A DNA stretch of 54,339 nucleotides, taken from Dechloromonas sp. GTDB lineage: Bacteria > Pseudomonadota > Gammaproteobacteria > Burkholderiales > Rhodocyclaceae. Where the stretch lies: NCBI GenBank assembly GCA_028689015.1, contig JAQTXC010000015.1, positions 1 through 54,339 of the forward strand, written 5' to 3'. Positions 35,493 through 44,404 of this stretch are shown one piece after another. The notes below the pieces were generated by a model. The model was not told the DNA's origin. It worked only from the letters and a program-made list of their open reading frames with translations, and did no database searches. Each line of letters begins with the position of its first letter. The first letter of the stretch is position 1. A program made the position numbers and the translations under genes.

Positions 35493-35897
35493 ATGGAACA
35501 TCGCAAGAAACTGATTCACGTCACCCGCATGCCCATTCGCTGGGGCGATATGGATGCCTATGGGCATGTTAACAATACGGTTTATTTTCGCTACATGGAG
35601 CAGGCCCGGGTCGAGTGGATCGAGGCCATGCAGGTGCCGGTGCGTTTGGGCGGCGATGGGCCGGTGATCATTAACGCCAGCTGCACCTTCCTGATCCCGA
35701 TGACCTATCCGGGTGACGTCGAGGTGCGGACCTATGTGGGTGCCATCGGTCGTTCGAGTTGCCAGACCTACGTCGAGATGTGCATTGATGGCACCGTCTA
35801 TGCAGAAGGGGCCGCCAAGGTGGTCTGGATGAATACACGGAGCGGAAAATCGGTGCCCTTGCCCGATCAGGTGCGAGCCTTGCTGGAAGCAGAGTAA
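35493..35897 (+). CDS. 4HBT-family acyl-CoA thioesterase
   Basis: 134 aa single hot-dog domain protein. The catalytic-type segment IRWGDMDAYGHVNNTVYFRYMEQARVEW carries the conserved aspartate and HVNN. The start at 35493 begins MEHRKKLIHVTRMP; a frame 22 codons longer lies in the divergent promoter area. It should hydrolyse acyl-CoA or related thioesters. Divergent from the ETF-QO gene and upstream of the dGTPase gene by 23 bp; the neighbours do not fix its substrate. Confidence 0.85.
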   Translation: MEHRKKLIHVTRMPIRWGDMDAYGHVNNTVYFRYMEQARVEWIEAMQVPVRLGGDGPVIINASCTFLIPMTYPGDVEVRTYVGAIGRSSCQTYVEMCIDGTVYAEGAAKVVWMNTRSGKSVPLPDQVRALLEAE

Positions 35898-35920
35898 ACT
35901 CGCAACCCTTGGAGAATTGA

Positions 35921-37282
35921 TTGGACACCCGCATGGGCAAGCACACCTGGGCGAAACTGCTATCGGCTGAACGCCTGGGCGCCGGCAAGGCCCCGGGCTC
36001 GCCGGAACGTACCGCTTTTCAGCAGGATTACGACCGTATCGTGTTCACCTCGGCGTTTCGCCGCATGAAGGACAAGACGCAGGTTTTTCCGCTGTCAAAA
36101 AGTGATTACGTTCGCACCCGTCTGACGCACAGCCTGGAAGCCAGTTGTGTCGGCCGCTCGCTGGGGGCGGTGGTTGGTCGTGAGATCATCGCCCGCCATG
36201 GTCTGCAACAGGTTGAGTCCGGCGATTTCGGCGCTATTGTTGCCGCCGCCTGCTTGGCACACGATATTGGTAACCCACCTTTCGGCCACGCCGGTGAGGA
36301 TGCCATCCGCGAATGGTTTCTAACGTCCGGCCTACTAGAGCGGCATCCCTTTACGCCCGCCCAGCGCGCTGATTTTGCCCGCTATGAGGGCAATGCCCAA
36401 GGCTTTCGCATCGTGTCGCGCCTGCAAAGTCCGGCCAATCCGGGTGGCCTGCAATTGAGTAGTGCCGTGCTGGCCACCTTTACCAAATATCCACGTCCTT
36501 CCGCGGTCGACGGTGATCTGGATGGAAAAAGCGGCAAGAAATTTGGCTTTTTCCAGCAGGATGCCGACAATTTTGCCCGCGTTGCGCGGTCGACCGGCCT
36601 GGTCGAGCGAATTCCTGGTCAGGCCTGGCGGCGGCATCCGCTGGCTTTCCTGGTTGAAGTGGCCGACGATACCTGTTACCTCATTGTTGATCTGGAAGAT
36701 GCTGCCCGCCTGGGGTTTGTTCCGTATCGCGATGCCGAATGCTTGCTCGCCGATCTGGCCGGTAATACGGTCAGTGGTCACCGACTGGAGCGGTTGCATG
36801 ACCCCAAGGAGCGCCTGGAGTATCTGCGTGCCAAGGCCATTGGTCGGCTGCTGGAAAGTGCAGCCGCGGTGTTTCTCGAGAACGAGACGGCGATCCTGGC
36901 GGGGGATTTCGACGATGCCTTGCTTGATCGTTCGCCGATTGCTCATCCCTTGCAAGCCATCCTCAAGCTCGCCAAGGAAACGATTTACACCGCCCGGCCG
37001 GCGCTGGAAATTGAAACGGCCGGCTTTGAGGTCTTGGGGGCGTTGTTGAGTCTGTTTGCCCATGCGGTCGAAGCGGCAGCCGGTGTACCGGGCACGCGTT
37101 TTTCGACCCGCGAACGCATGTTGCTGGAACTGTTGCCGGCGCAGTTTCTGGGGCATGGCCGGGAACCGGATGCCGACCCTTATGTACGCTTGCTGCAGGT
37201 GGCCGATTTTGTTGCCGGGATGACCGATTCCTACGCTGTTGACATGTACCGCAAGCTTAAGGGTTTTGCGCTGCCCAACTGA
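35921..37282 (+). CDS. dgt: Deoxyguanosinetriphosphate triphosphohydrolase-like protein
   Basis: 453 aa HD-domain enzyme that removes triphosphate from dGTP or other dNTPs. Residues RIVFTSAFRRMKDKTQVFPL, VRTRLTHSLEASCVGRS and AACLAHDIGNPPFGHAGEDAI show the HD metal site. The TTG at 35921 is chosen because GGAG lies 6 bp before it; an ATG at 35933 (4 residues shorter) has poor spacing. Role: dNTP pool balance, DNA quality or defence. Substrate choice is not readable from sequence. Confidence 0.88.
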   Translation: MDTRMGKHTWAKLLSAERLGAGKAPGSPERTAFQQDYDRIVFTSAFRRMKDKTQVFPLSKSDYVRTRLTHSLEASCVGRSLGAVVGREIIARHGLQQVESGDFGAIVAAACLAHDIGNPPFGHAGEDAIREWFLTSGLLERHPFTPAQRADFARYEGNAQGFRIVSRLQSPANPGGLQLSSAVLATFTKYPRPSAVDGDLDGKSGKKFGFFQQDADNFARVARSTGLVERIPGQAWRRHPLAFLVEVADDTCYLIVDLEDAARLGFVPYRDAECLLADLAGNTVSGHRLERLHDPKERLEYLRAKAIGRLLESAAAVFLENETAILAGDFDDALLDRSPIAHPLQAILKLAKETIYTARPALEIETAGFEVLGALLSLFAHAVEAAAGVPGTRFSTRERMLLELLPAQFLGHGREPDADPYVRLLQVADFVAGMTDSYAVDMYRKLKGFALPN

Positions 37283-37312
37283 TCTCCCTTCTCGCTTTGC
37301 TGATTGCCGCCC

Positions 37313-38533
37313 ATGTTCCGAACGCTGAATCGTCCCGATGTGCTGCTTGTCACGCTGGCCGCTGCCGGCATCCTGATGGTGACGATGGGAACTCGCCAGT
37401 CCTTGGGCCTGTTTGTCAGCCCCATGCATCTGTCGACTGGTTTGAGCATTGCCACGATCAGTTTTGCATTGGCTATCGGCCAGTTTGCTTGGGGTGCGAT
37501 CCAGCCGCTGGCTGGGGCTTTTGCTGACCGTTATGGCCCCAAGCCGGTGCTGGTGGCTGGCCTGATTCTGCTGGCACTGGGCAGTGCTGTAACGCCCTTC
37601 ATGGACTCCGGCTTTGGTTTGGTCGTTTCGTTGGGTCTGCTGGCCGCCATCGGTTCGGGTGCCGGGAGTTTCTCGGTGCTGATCGGTGCGGCTGCCCAGC
37701 GCTTGCCGATTGAGTCCCGTGCCACGGCCTCAGGTGTGATTAACGCCGGTGGCTCATTCGGCCAGTTTGTCTTCGCCCCTATCTTACAAAAACTGATCCA
37801 GAGTGTTGGCTGGATGGGGGCTTTGTGGGCGATGGCCATTGCCACGCTGGCTGCCTTGCCGTTGGTTGGCAAGTTGACGTCCAAAGACGCTTCGCCGCAC
37901 GCCCAGGCTGGCAGTGCGGATGAGGCAGGCTTATTGAAAACGATCGGTTCAGCCATGCAGGACCGCAGCTACCTCCTGCTGCATGCCGGGTTTTTCACCT
38001 GTGGTTTTCACATTGCTTTTTTGGTCACCCATCTGCCGGGCGAGGTCAATCTGTGTGGGTTGCCACCGGCGGTGGCGAGTTGGTCGCTGGCCATCATTGG
38101 CCTGGCCAATATTTTTGGCAGTCTGTACGCCGGTTCCTGCATCGCACGCTACCGCAGCAAGTACGTTCTGGCGGCCATGTACGCTTCGCGCGCGGTGCTG
38201 GTCGCGGCCTATTTACTGGCGCCGCGTACGGAATGGACATTCTATCTTTTTGCCGCCGGTCTCGGCTTTACCTGGCTGGCCACGGTGCCGCCCACGGCGG
38301 CCATTGTCGGCAAGTTGTTCGGTATCCGCTATCTGGCTACCCTGTTTGGCCTGACCTTGCTGTCACATCAGATTGGGGGATTCCTTGGGGCCTGGTTGGG
38401 GGGGCTGGCCATCACCCGTTTCGGTGATTTTAGTTGGATGTGGTACGCCGATATTGCCCTGGCTGCACTGGCGGCCATCGCCAATTTGCCAATCCGCGAG
38501 GCGGCCATCACGCGACCCTCTGCGGCGGCCTGA
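37313..38533 (+). CDS. MFS transporter (monocarboxylate/oxalate-formate-like)
   Basis: 406 aa with about twelve membrane segments. An early GTRQSLGLFVSPMHLSTGLSIATISFALAIGQFAWGAIQPLAGAFADRYGPKPV matches MFS group members of the oxalate/formate or monocarboxylate type, including the loop motif FADRYGPK. The central cytoplasmic loop is short. The ATG at 37313 is preferred over a TTG at 37304. Substrate unknown. It follows dgt by 30 bp and converges on an HDOD gene with only a few bases between stops. Confidence 0.85.
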   Translation: MFRTLNRPDVLLVTLAAAGILMVTMGTRQSLGLFVSPMHLSTGLSIATISFALAIGQFAWGAIQPLAGAFADRYGPKPVLVAGLILLALGSAVTPFMDSGFGLVVSLGLLAAIGSGAGSFSVLIGAAAQRLPIESRATASGVINAGGSFGQFVFAPILQKLIQSVGWMGALWAMAIATLAALPLVGKLTSKDASPHAQAGSADEAGLLKTIGSAMQDRSYLLLHAGFFTCGFHIAFLVTHLPGEVNLCGLPPAVASWSLAIIGLANIFGSLYAGSCIARYRSKYVLAAMYASRAVLVAAYLLAPRTEWTFYLFAAGLGFTWLATVPPTAAIVGKLFGIRYLATLFGLTLLSHQIGGFLGAWLGGLAITRFGDFSWMWYADIALAALAAIANLPIREAAITRPSAAA

Positions 38534-39715
38534 TCAGCTTGGTTCAGTGGTGAAATCTGGGTCGGGAAATTGCTTGAGTGCATATTGCAGCCGAGCTTTG
38601 CTACGGCCATAGCAGTCATACATGGCGGGACTGTGCAGGTCCAGATTGAGCTGACTGAGGACTTGCATATTGACCCGATGCTTGTGTTTCCCATCGGAAG
38701 CTTGCGGGGAAAGCGTGTCCGACAGTGACTCAGCCAGGTTGACCACGGCGGCCAGCGGGCTGAGCGTCTTCAGCTGGGCATGGTGTTCACCGATCGCATG
38801 CACAATGGCATCAGGCAAATGCCACTGCTTGGCCAACAAGTGGCCGGCGACACAATGATCCATGCCGAAGTATTGTCTTTCCTGAGCAAGCGGGCAGAGG
38901 TCGCAGTCAGATGAAATCGGCAGATCCCCATGCTCATCGTGTGCTTCGGCCCATAGCATCAATTTGCCGATGTCGTGGAGAATTCCGGCCACGTAAGCCT
39001 CGATCGGTGACAAATTGGCAAGCGCAGCGATTTCCTGGGAGAGCAGGGCAACCGCCAGCAAATGTTCCAGCAGGCCACTCAGCCGAGTTCCCTTGAGAAA
39101 TTCGTTCAAGCCGACCGTGATGATGATGTTCCTGATGCGGTTGAATCCGACAAACGAAATGGCTTGAAAAACATTCGACGAGTCATCGAGCCCATGTTGC
39201 CGGCGAATGATATTGGCTGTTGATAACACCGATCCCGTTAATACCGGGTCATTTTTCATCATGGCTCCGAGCAGGTCGAGCGATGCTTCCTCGTCATCAA
39301 TCAAGGCCAGCAAGGGGGTGATGACCCCTGGGAAAGCGGGTAATTTTCGGGCCAGTTCTGGAACGCTGCGCGTCAGATGCAAGGCTCGTTGGCGCGCATC
39401 CTCCGGCAGGGAACGAGGCAAAGGGAGAGCGTCTGTGAGTCGTGACTGGCGAAGGTTCAACTGCTGCTCGTAGCCGCTGTGTTCGGCTTGATATAACTCG
39501 TCGCTGACCTGAACGGCCAAACATTCAACGTGATGAATGTGAATTTGTGTGAGGAGGGGTGAGGTTAGTTCGGAACCGGCGGCGATTTTCAGGGCAACCC
39601 GATTATGACTGGCGCAGGTCAGTGTTCTGGCAAGAACCATCCCAGGTTCGATCTCATGGATGGGCTTCCATTGACGGGCGATAGCATTGTTTTCGAAGCC
39701 TATTATTTCATTCAT
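38534..39715 (-). CDS. HDOD-domain signalling protein
   Basis: 393 aa. The N terminus (about 15-75) is a beta-rich domain seen before HDOD/HD-GYP outputs (PIHEIEPGMVLARTL). The HDOD domain (about 120-330) has FPGVITPLLALIDDEEASLDLLGAMMKNDPVLTGSVL and a retained HD in GILHDIGKLMLWAEAH, plus EHHAQLKTLSPLAAVVNLAESL. The ATG at 39715 is 8 nt after AAGGA. HDOD proteins act in signalling and motility control without known catalysis, though the HD pair here could allow it. It is 38 bp downstream of the other HDOD gene, likely one operon. Confidence 0.85.
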   Translation of the reverse strand: MNEIIGFENNAIARQWKPIHEIEPGMVLARTLTCASHNRVALKIAAGSELTSPLLTQIHIHHVECLAVQVSDELYQAEHSGYEQQLNLRQSRLTDALPLPRSLPEDARQRALHLTRSVPELARKLPAFPGVITPLLALIDDEEASLDLLGAMMKNDPVLTGSVLSTANIIRRQHGLDDSSNVFQAISFVGFNRIRNIIITVGLNEFLKGTRLSGLLEHLLAVALLSQEIAALANLSPIEAYVAGILHDIGKLMLWAEAHDEHGDLPISSDCDLCPLAQERQYFGMDHCVAGHLLAKQWHLPDAIVHAIGEHHAQLKTLSPLAAVVNLAESLSDTLSPQASDGKHKHRVNMQVLSQLNLDLHSPAMYDCYGRSKARLQYALKQFPDPDFTTEPS

Positions 39716-39753
39716 CTTCAATATCCTTGGGGGAGGTGGGCCTGTCAGGCGCG

Positions 39754-41181
39754 TTATCGACTTGTCGCCTTAAGGTCACCCATTGCCTTGAGATGTGCTT
39801 CGAAGTATTGGGCAGGCCTTATTTTAAGGCGCCGCGAGAGTTCGAGTAAGCGGGGAAAGTCGTCGTCCTCATAAGCAATGACCGATTGCAAAATAGGCCA
39901 TAACGGGTTTGCCGGGTCGGTATAGGCCTGCTGGATGTGCTCGGCAAGCGGCAGGTCGGCCTGCTGCAATTTGGGGAAATGGGCGATGGGCGCCAACAGC
40001 CCGGCCAAGTAGCCTTGTTCGAGTAGGGCAGCCTGCCCCGTTTGCCAAAGAAGATGGTGGACCATGTAGGCCCGTCGGAGCGCCGCCCAGACCACCGGGT
40101 TTGCAGCAATGTTCTGATCAGCGCAATAGAGAGACAGTATCAGCCAACGTCGTAATTCACAGGACCCGGCCAACCGGGCCAGGGTTTCCAGCGAACACTG
40201 CTCGGCGTGTCGGGTCACGGTCAACTGTTGTCCTAGCGCTAAAACCACCTGTTTTAAATCAGGCGTTTTATCCAGCATTCTGACCAGATCCAGCAGACGC
40301 GCTGGTTCGGCAGCTAACTGGCAGAGTGCTGCCAGAGCCTGATTTTGCATGACGGCCGTCACTGGGCGCATGTCTGTGTAGGGGTCAGGATGCAGTGGGC
40401 CCAAGCGATAAAACTTGCCGGGGTGACCCTGGCCGCGATCGTTTTTTTCAACAGCTTTGCTGTTTTTCTCCGGCGATGAGAAAAGCAACTGACCATCGGC
40501 CGCTTCGCTGATTACAAAATCAACATACTGAAGTTTCTCGGGCGGGATCGGCCACGGATAACGACTGCGCAAGGCGATTCGAAAGCCCTGGTTAGTCAGG
40601 TGGGCCAAATCCGCGGGTTCGCTGCCGAACTCGACAGCGCCTTCAGTGAGAATTAGCACGCAGCGCTCGGGCAGGAGAAATTGCTCGGGTTGATGATGTG
40701 CGACATCGTGGGTGATTTCAATAAACAGCCGTTGATCTTCAGTCAGTAGCTGATGGATACAGGATGCGGTGAGGTAGGACTGCAGATCAGCGGCCGCTAG
40801 GGGGATTCCTGAGTCCTCCGGGGTGGCTTCGACCGAGTGCAACGAAAAATAAACGCCCAGGCAAACCGCCGCTGGGTCGACCACGCGCCGCAGGCGAGGT
40901 AGGCCATTCAGGGGGGGGCAGGCGTCGATCAATGTGTTTGCTGATCGTTTGTCGGTCAGCGCTGTGCGTGTTCTATCTCTGATCAGAAAGTCTACCGACT
41001 CCCAACTGATGCGGCGATGTCCGCCTGCCGTTCGCCATGCGCGGAGTAATCCCGCATCCACCCAGTTCTGGATGGTGCCAATTGAGACGCCGAGTTGTTG
41101 AGCGACTTGTCGTGTTGTCCCGCAGTGAGAGGGGAGGGCGCTTTGACTAAGCATCGTGAAATTATTTATCGAATCTATCAT
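39754..41181 (-). CDS. Excisionase-type HTH fused to degenerate EAL and HDOD
   Basis: 475 aa from the ATG at 41181 (a later ATG at 41154 is possible; no ribosome site decides). Residues about 20-70 (TTRQVAQQLGVSIGTIQNWVDAGLLRAWRTAGGHRRISWESV) are a MerR/excisionase helix-turn-helix. Residues about 95-245 resemble a YuxH-like EAL domain with its catalytic residues lost (FIEITHDVAHH, LPERCVLILTEGAVEF, LTNQGFRIALRSRYPWP, VDFVISEA). Residues about 265-465 fit an HDOD-like module. A DNA-binding version of the EAL-HDOD layout is unusual. It is upstream of, and probably co-transcribed with, the HDOD gene at 38534. Confidence 0.75.
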   Translation of the reverse strand: MIDSINNFTMLSQSALPSHCGTTRQVAQQLGVSIGTIQNWVDAGLLRAWRTAGGHRRISWESVDFLIRDRTRTALTDKRSANTLIDACPPLNGLPRLRRVVDPAAVCLGVYFSLHSVEATPEDSGIPLAAADLQSYLTASCIHQLLTEDQRLFIEITHDVAHHQPEQFLLPERCVLILTEGAVEFGSEPADLAHLTNQGFRIALRSRYPWPIPPEKLQYVDFVISEAADGQLLFSSPEKNSKAVEKNDRGQGHPGKFYRLGPLHPDPYTDMRPVTAVMQNQALAALCQLAAEPARLLDLVRMLDKTPDLKQVVLALGQQLTVTRHAEQCSLETLARLAGSCELRRWLILSLYCADQNIAANPVVWAALRRAYMVHHLLWQTGQAALLEQGYLAGLLAPIAHFPKLQQADLPLAEHIQQAYTDPANPLWPILQSVIAYEDDDFPRLLELSRRLKIRPAQYFEAHLKAMGDLKATSR

Positions 41182-41295
41182 GATTGCTATTTTAAAAAAC
41201 AAAAGTGTCAAATACAATCAAAATATAACAAAGATGTTTGATTTATTTTTGTGCTGATTTCTGCTCATGAAGTTTCGAAAGGAAGCGTAGGAAAA

Positions 41296-41451
41296 ATGAA
41301 AAGCGTATTGCTGGTTGATGATTTGGCCGATGTCTTTTGTCGTCGCTCACCGGTTGTTCAGGAGGTGCTTGAACGACGGGCTCGCGAAGAACGTGATTAT
41401 GCGAAACGGTTGGCGGTGCCATCGCAGGAAAAGCGGGTTGAACTGTTCTGA
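41296..41451 (+). CDS. Small unrecognised protein upstream of lexA
   Basis: 51 aa, MKSVLLVDDLADVF then a highly charged helix (VLERRAREERDYAKRLAVPSQEKRVELF). AAGGAAG and AGGA sequences precede the start. The first residues look like the start of a receiver domain but the rest is not. It is followed after about 40 bp by the large inverted repeat with the LexA box, which could end its transcript. No family is recognised; coding status is moderate. Confidence 0.45.
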   Translation: MKSVLLVDDLADVFCRRSPVVQEVLERRAREERDYAKRLAVPSQEKRVELF

Positions 41452-41489
41452 TGGTCCCAGGAAAGCCTGCTCGGCAAAATTCCCTTGTA

Positions 41490-41529
41490 AAAAACCAATG
41501 ACTGTACAAAAATACAGTCATTGGTTTTT
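41490..41529. promoter_or_regulatory. LexA box inside a 17-bp-arm inverted repeat
   Basis: The SOS box CTGT-N8-ACAG (41502-41517) is the centre of a perfect inverted repeat, arms AAAAACCAATGACTGTA (41490-41506) and TACAGTCATTGGTTTTT (41513-41529), spacer CAAAAA. It ends 14 bp before the lexA ATG. As RNA it forms a 17-bp hairpin ending in five U, so it could also terminate the transcript of the upstream small gene. LexA autoregulation is expected. Confidence 0.9.
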
Positions 41530-41543
41530 AGCGGAGTCCACTC

Positions 41544-42146
41544 ATGAAACTCACCCCTCGTCAGCAGGAAATTCTCGACTTCATCAAAAACACGGTTGAA
41601 GTGCTGGGGGCGCCGCCGACGCGGGCCGAAATTGCCACGGCTTTTGGATTTGCCTCGCCGAATGCGGCGGAGGATCACCTCAAGGCGCTGGCGAAAAAAG
41701 GGGCGATCAATCTCGAGCCGGGCTCGGCACGCGGTATTCGCCTGGTCGAACAACTGGGGCTGCCGCTCATTGGCAGCGTGGCGGCTGGTTCGCCAATTCT
41801 GGCGGTGGAAAACGTGCAAGGCCGTTACGCGCTCGACGCAGGCTTGTTCAGTCCACGCGCTGATTTTTTGCTCAAGGTCCGCGGCTTGTCGATGATCGAC
41901 GCCGGTATTCTCGATGGCGACCTGCTCGCCGTGCATAAAACAGAACAGGCGCGGGATGGTCAGATTGTCGTCGCCCGTCTGGACGACGAGGTCACGGTCA
42001 AGCGCTTGGAACGGGCCAACGGCCAAATCCGGCTGATTGCCGAGAATCCGGATTTCAAGCCCATTGTGATCAATTCCGGTGAGGTCGAGTTTGCCATCGA
42101 AGGCATCGCTGTCGGCCTGATTCGCGGCGCTGCTGCCCGGCTTTAA
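41544..42146 (+). CDS. lexA: SOS repressor LexA
   Basis: 200 aa repressor and RecA-stimulated autoprotease. An N-terminal winged helix ([29 protein letters not shown]) is followed by the cleavage site A81-G82 in SVAAGSPI. The catalytic serine is S116 (GLSMIDAG) and the lysine is K153 (VTVKRLE). A GGAG ribosome site is 7 nt from the ATG. The adjacent LexA box points to autorepression. The gene converges on hpnE. Confidence 0.97.
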   Translation: MKLTPRQQEILDFIKNTVEVLGAPPTRAEIATAFGFASPNAAEDHLKALAKKGAINLEPGSARGIRLVEQLGLPLIGSVAAGSPILAVENVQGRYALDAGLFSPRADFLLKVRGLSMIDAGILDGDLLAVHKTEQARDGQIVVARLDDEVTVKRLERANGQIRLIAENPDFKPIVINSGEVEFAIEGIAVGLIRGAAARL

Positions 42147-42191
42147 AACGCGACACCCATGCCGCAAGGTCGCGCTGCATGCCAGGGAGAC

Positions 42192-42298
42192 GCTGATTCA
42201 TTCGATAGCGTGATCATTGCGAGCGCAGCGCGGCAATCCAGCGCATTGATCAAGAAAAGATTCCTGGGTCGTCGGGTCGCTTCGCGTTGATGAATCAG
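42192..42298. repeat. Dispersed-repeat-like element with terminal inverted repeats
   Basis: The segment is bounded by GCTGATTCAT (42192-42201) and ATGAATCAG (42290-42298, followed by TCAGC), imperfect inverted ends. Inside is CATTGCGAGCGCAGCGCGGCAA, a type of sequence repeated between genes in many proteobacterial genomes. It lies in the spacer between lexA and hpnE. No second copy is present in this window, so the class is inferred. Confidence 0.5.
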
Positions 42299-42351
42299 TC
42301 AGCATTTCCCCTGAGGGGCGCCCTGGGTTGGTGGGGGCAGGGTCGGCTGCG

Positions 42352-43563
42352 CTAAAAGGATTGTGCTGCTCGCTGGCCACTGCGGACGGCGCCTTCGAGC
42401 GTTGCTGGATAATCGTGCCAGCTTGCATCACCTGCCAGGCGGATGGCGGGTGAGGTGGTTTGCCAGCGTGGGCGAGGCGTTTGCGGTCGACAGGAAAAGG
42501 TGGCCCTTTTTTCCCGAATGCAGCGCTGCCAGTGCACGGGGCCGGTCAGACCCATTTCAGCCTGCAGAGTGGTGGCGAGTTGGTCATCGGTGAGCTTTTC
42601 CCAGTCGCCGTGACCGCTGAGGACACAGGCCAGTAGACCGTTACCACGGTCGACGACCCACTGGCCGACTTTTCCTGAGGCGTTGTAGAGCGGGTAAGGC
42701 AAGGTGGTTTTGGCCGAAAACTGCAGGTAGACCGTGGCAATCGGTTCGTAAGCCGTGGGCAACTCGGTGTCGGGCCATAGGCGTGCCAGGTGCTGTGGTG
42801 CGACGGCCAGAATGGCACCATCGAAGGCCTGTCCATCAATCTGCACGCCGCTGGAATCGCTGCTCAGATGCTGGACGCGGTGGCTAAAATGCAATGTCGC
42901 GCCATGGGCTAGCAGCCAACGACAGGCGGGATCAGGGAGTAGTTCGCTGAGCGTGTCACGCGGTAGCAACAGATCCGTGTCGCTGGCGCGTGTGCTGCCC
43001 AGGCTGTCACGCAGGACATGGGCAAAAAGTTGCGCCGAGGCGTGTTCGGCCGGGGTGTTCAGCGCCGCGAGGCAGAGCGGCTCCCACAGGTGATGACGCA
43101 GTTGGCCGGTCTGGCCTGCGGCATCCAGCCAGGCACTGACCGTCAATTGCGGATCTACCTTGAAACGCCGCCATTTCAGCCCCTGCATCCAGCGGGCTGT
43201 CTTGATTTTTTCCCGTGCCTTAACCGGGTGGGCGCGCAGCAAGCCCCAGGCGACATGCCAAGGGGCCGGCCACTGTGGCAGGGTCAGTTTAAATCCGGTG
43301 CTGTCGCTGATCTGCAAGGGGTGGCGAATGAGCAACTGGTCCGGGTCGGCACCGACTTGGCGCATCAGGGCCAGTGTATTGTGGTAAGCGCCAAGCAGGA
43401 TGTGCTGGCCGTTATCAAGCCGCCGGCCATCGATCTCTACCGCCCGCGCCCGACCACCGGCAACGCGCCCGGCCTCGAATAGCGTGACGCTTGAGCCGCG
43501 CCGAATGAGTTCAACGGCCGCGGCCAGTCCGGCCCAGCCGGCGCCAACCACCGCGATCTGCAT
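42352..43563 (-). CDS. hpnE: Hydroxysqualene dehydroxylase HpnE
   Basis: 403 aa FAD-dependent amine-oxidase-fold protein. The FAD site is QIAVVGAGWAGLAAAVELIRRGSSVTLFEAG, with the family's GRARAVEIDGRRLDNGQHILLGAYHNTL next and a C-terminal AIRLAGDASWHDYPATLEGAVRSG. In the HpnCDE route it reduces hydroxysqualene to squalene. It starts 3 bp after the hpnD stop and ends the operon. Older annotation calls such proteins squalene-associated desaturases or phytoene desaturases. Confidence 0.92.
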   Translation of the reverse strand: MQIAVVGAGWAGLAAAVELIRRGSSVTLFEAGRVAGGRARAVEIDGRRLDNGQHILLGAYHNTLALMRQVGADPDQLLIRHPLQISDSTGFKLTLPQWPAPWHVAWGLLRAHPVKAREKIKTARWMQGLKWRRFKVDPQLTVSAWLDAAGQTGQLRHHLWEPLCLAALNTPAEHASAQLFAHVLRDSLGSTRASDTDLLLPRDTLSELLPDPACRWLLAHGATLHFSHRVQHLSSDSSGVQIDGQAFDGAILAVAPQHLARLWPDTELPTAYEPIATVYLQFSAKTTLPYPLYNASGKVGQWVVDRGNGLLACVLSGHGDWEKLTDDQLATTLQAEMGLTGPVHWQRCIREKRATFSCRPQTPRPRWQTTSPAIRLAGDASWHDYPATLEGAVRSGQRAAQSF

Positions 43564-43566
43564 CGC

Positions 43567-44400
43567 TCAGCCCTTGATCCAGGTTTTGGCGGCGAGCCAG
43601 AGCTTGCGGACCGGGGTGAGCGAAATGCGTTGATGTAGAACCTGGAAATTCTCGGCCTTGATTTCTTCAAGCAGGGTGCGATAAATCGCTGCCATGATCA
43701 GGCCGGGGCGCTGGCTCTTGCGGTCGACGGCCGGCAGCTGGGCAAATGCCTGTTCGTAGTAACGCTGTGCACGTTCGTACTGGAATTGCATCAGCGCCGT
43801 GAAATTGTCCGAATACCTGGCGTTGAGGATGTCGACCGCTGGAACGTTGAATTGCTTCAGTTCGTCCATCGGAATATAGATTCGGCCGCGCCGGGCATCC
43901 TCACCGACATCACGGATGATGTTGGTGAGTTGGAAAGCCATGCCGAGGTCGTGCGCGTATTTCTGGGTTTGCCGGTCTTGGGTACCAAAAATTTCGGCGG
44001 CGAGCAGGCCGACGACGCTGGCGACCCGGTAGCAATACAGCGAGAGTCCCTTGAAGTCGAGGTAGCGCGACTGTTGCAGGTCCATCTCCATGCCGTCGAT
44101 GATCTCGAGTAACTGTTCGCGTGGCAAGCTGATGTTACGGGTAACCCGCATCAGGGCCTGGCCAACCGGGTGCTGCGCTTCCCCTTGCGCTACACGGTCC
44201 ACTTCCTGGCGCCACCAGGCCAGTTTGGTCGAGGCGAGGGCGATATCCTCACATTCGTCGACCACGTCATCGACTTCGCGGCAGAAGGCATACAGGGCCA
44301 TGATGGCCTGCCGGCGTTCCGGTGGCAGGAAAAGGAAGCTGTAATAGAACGAGGAGCCGCTGGCGGCGCACTTCTCCTGGCAGTATTGGTCTGGATTCAT
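43567..44400 (-). CDS. hpnD: Presqualene diphosphate synthase HpnD
   Basis: 277 aa trans-isoprenyl diphosphate synthase of the squalene/phytoene synthase family. The two aspartate-rich motifs are DDVVDECED (about residue 45) and DVGEDARRGRIYIP. It couples two farnesyl diphosphates to presqualene diphosphate. The start MNPDQYCQEKCAASGSSFYYSFLFLP at 44400 is typical of HpnD; a longer frame overlaps hpnC. It lies between hpnC and hpnE in the order C-D-E. Confidence 0.92.
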   Translation of the reverse strand: MNPDQYCQEKCAASGSSFYYSFLFLPPERRQAIMALYAFCREVDDVVDECEDIALASTKLAWWRQEVDRVAQGEAQHPVGQALMRVTRNISLPREQLLEIIDGMEMDLQQSRYLDFKGLSLYCYRVASVVGLLAAEIFGTQDRQTQKYAHDLGMAFQLTNIIRDVGEDARRGRIYIPMDELKQFNVPAVDILNARYSDNFTALMQFQYERAQRYYEQAFAQLPAVDRKSQRPGLIMAAIYRTLLEEIKAENFQVLHQRISLTPVRKLWLAAKTWIKG

Positions 44401-44404
44401 GGGG

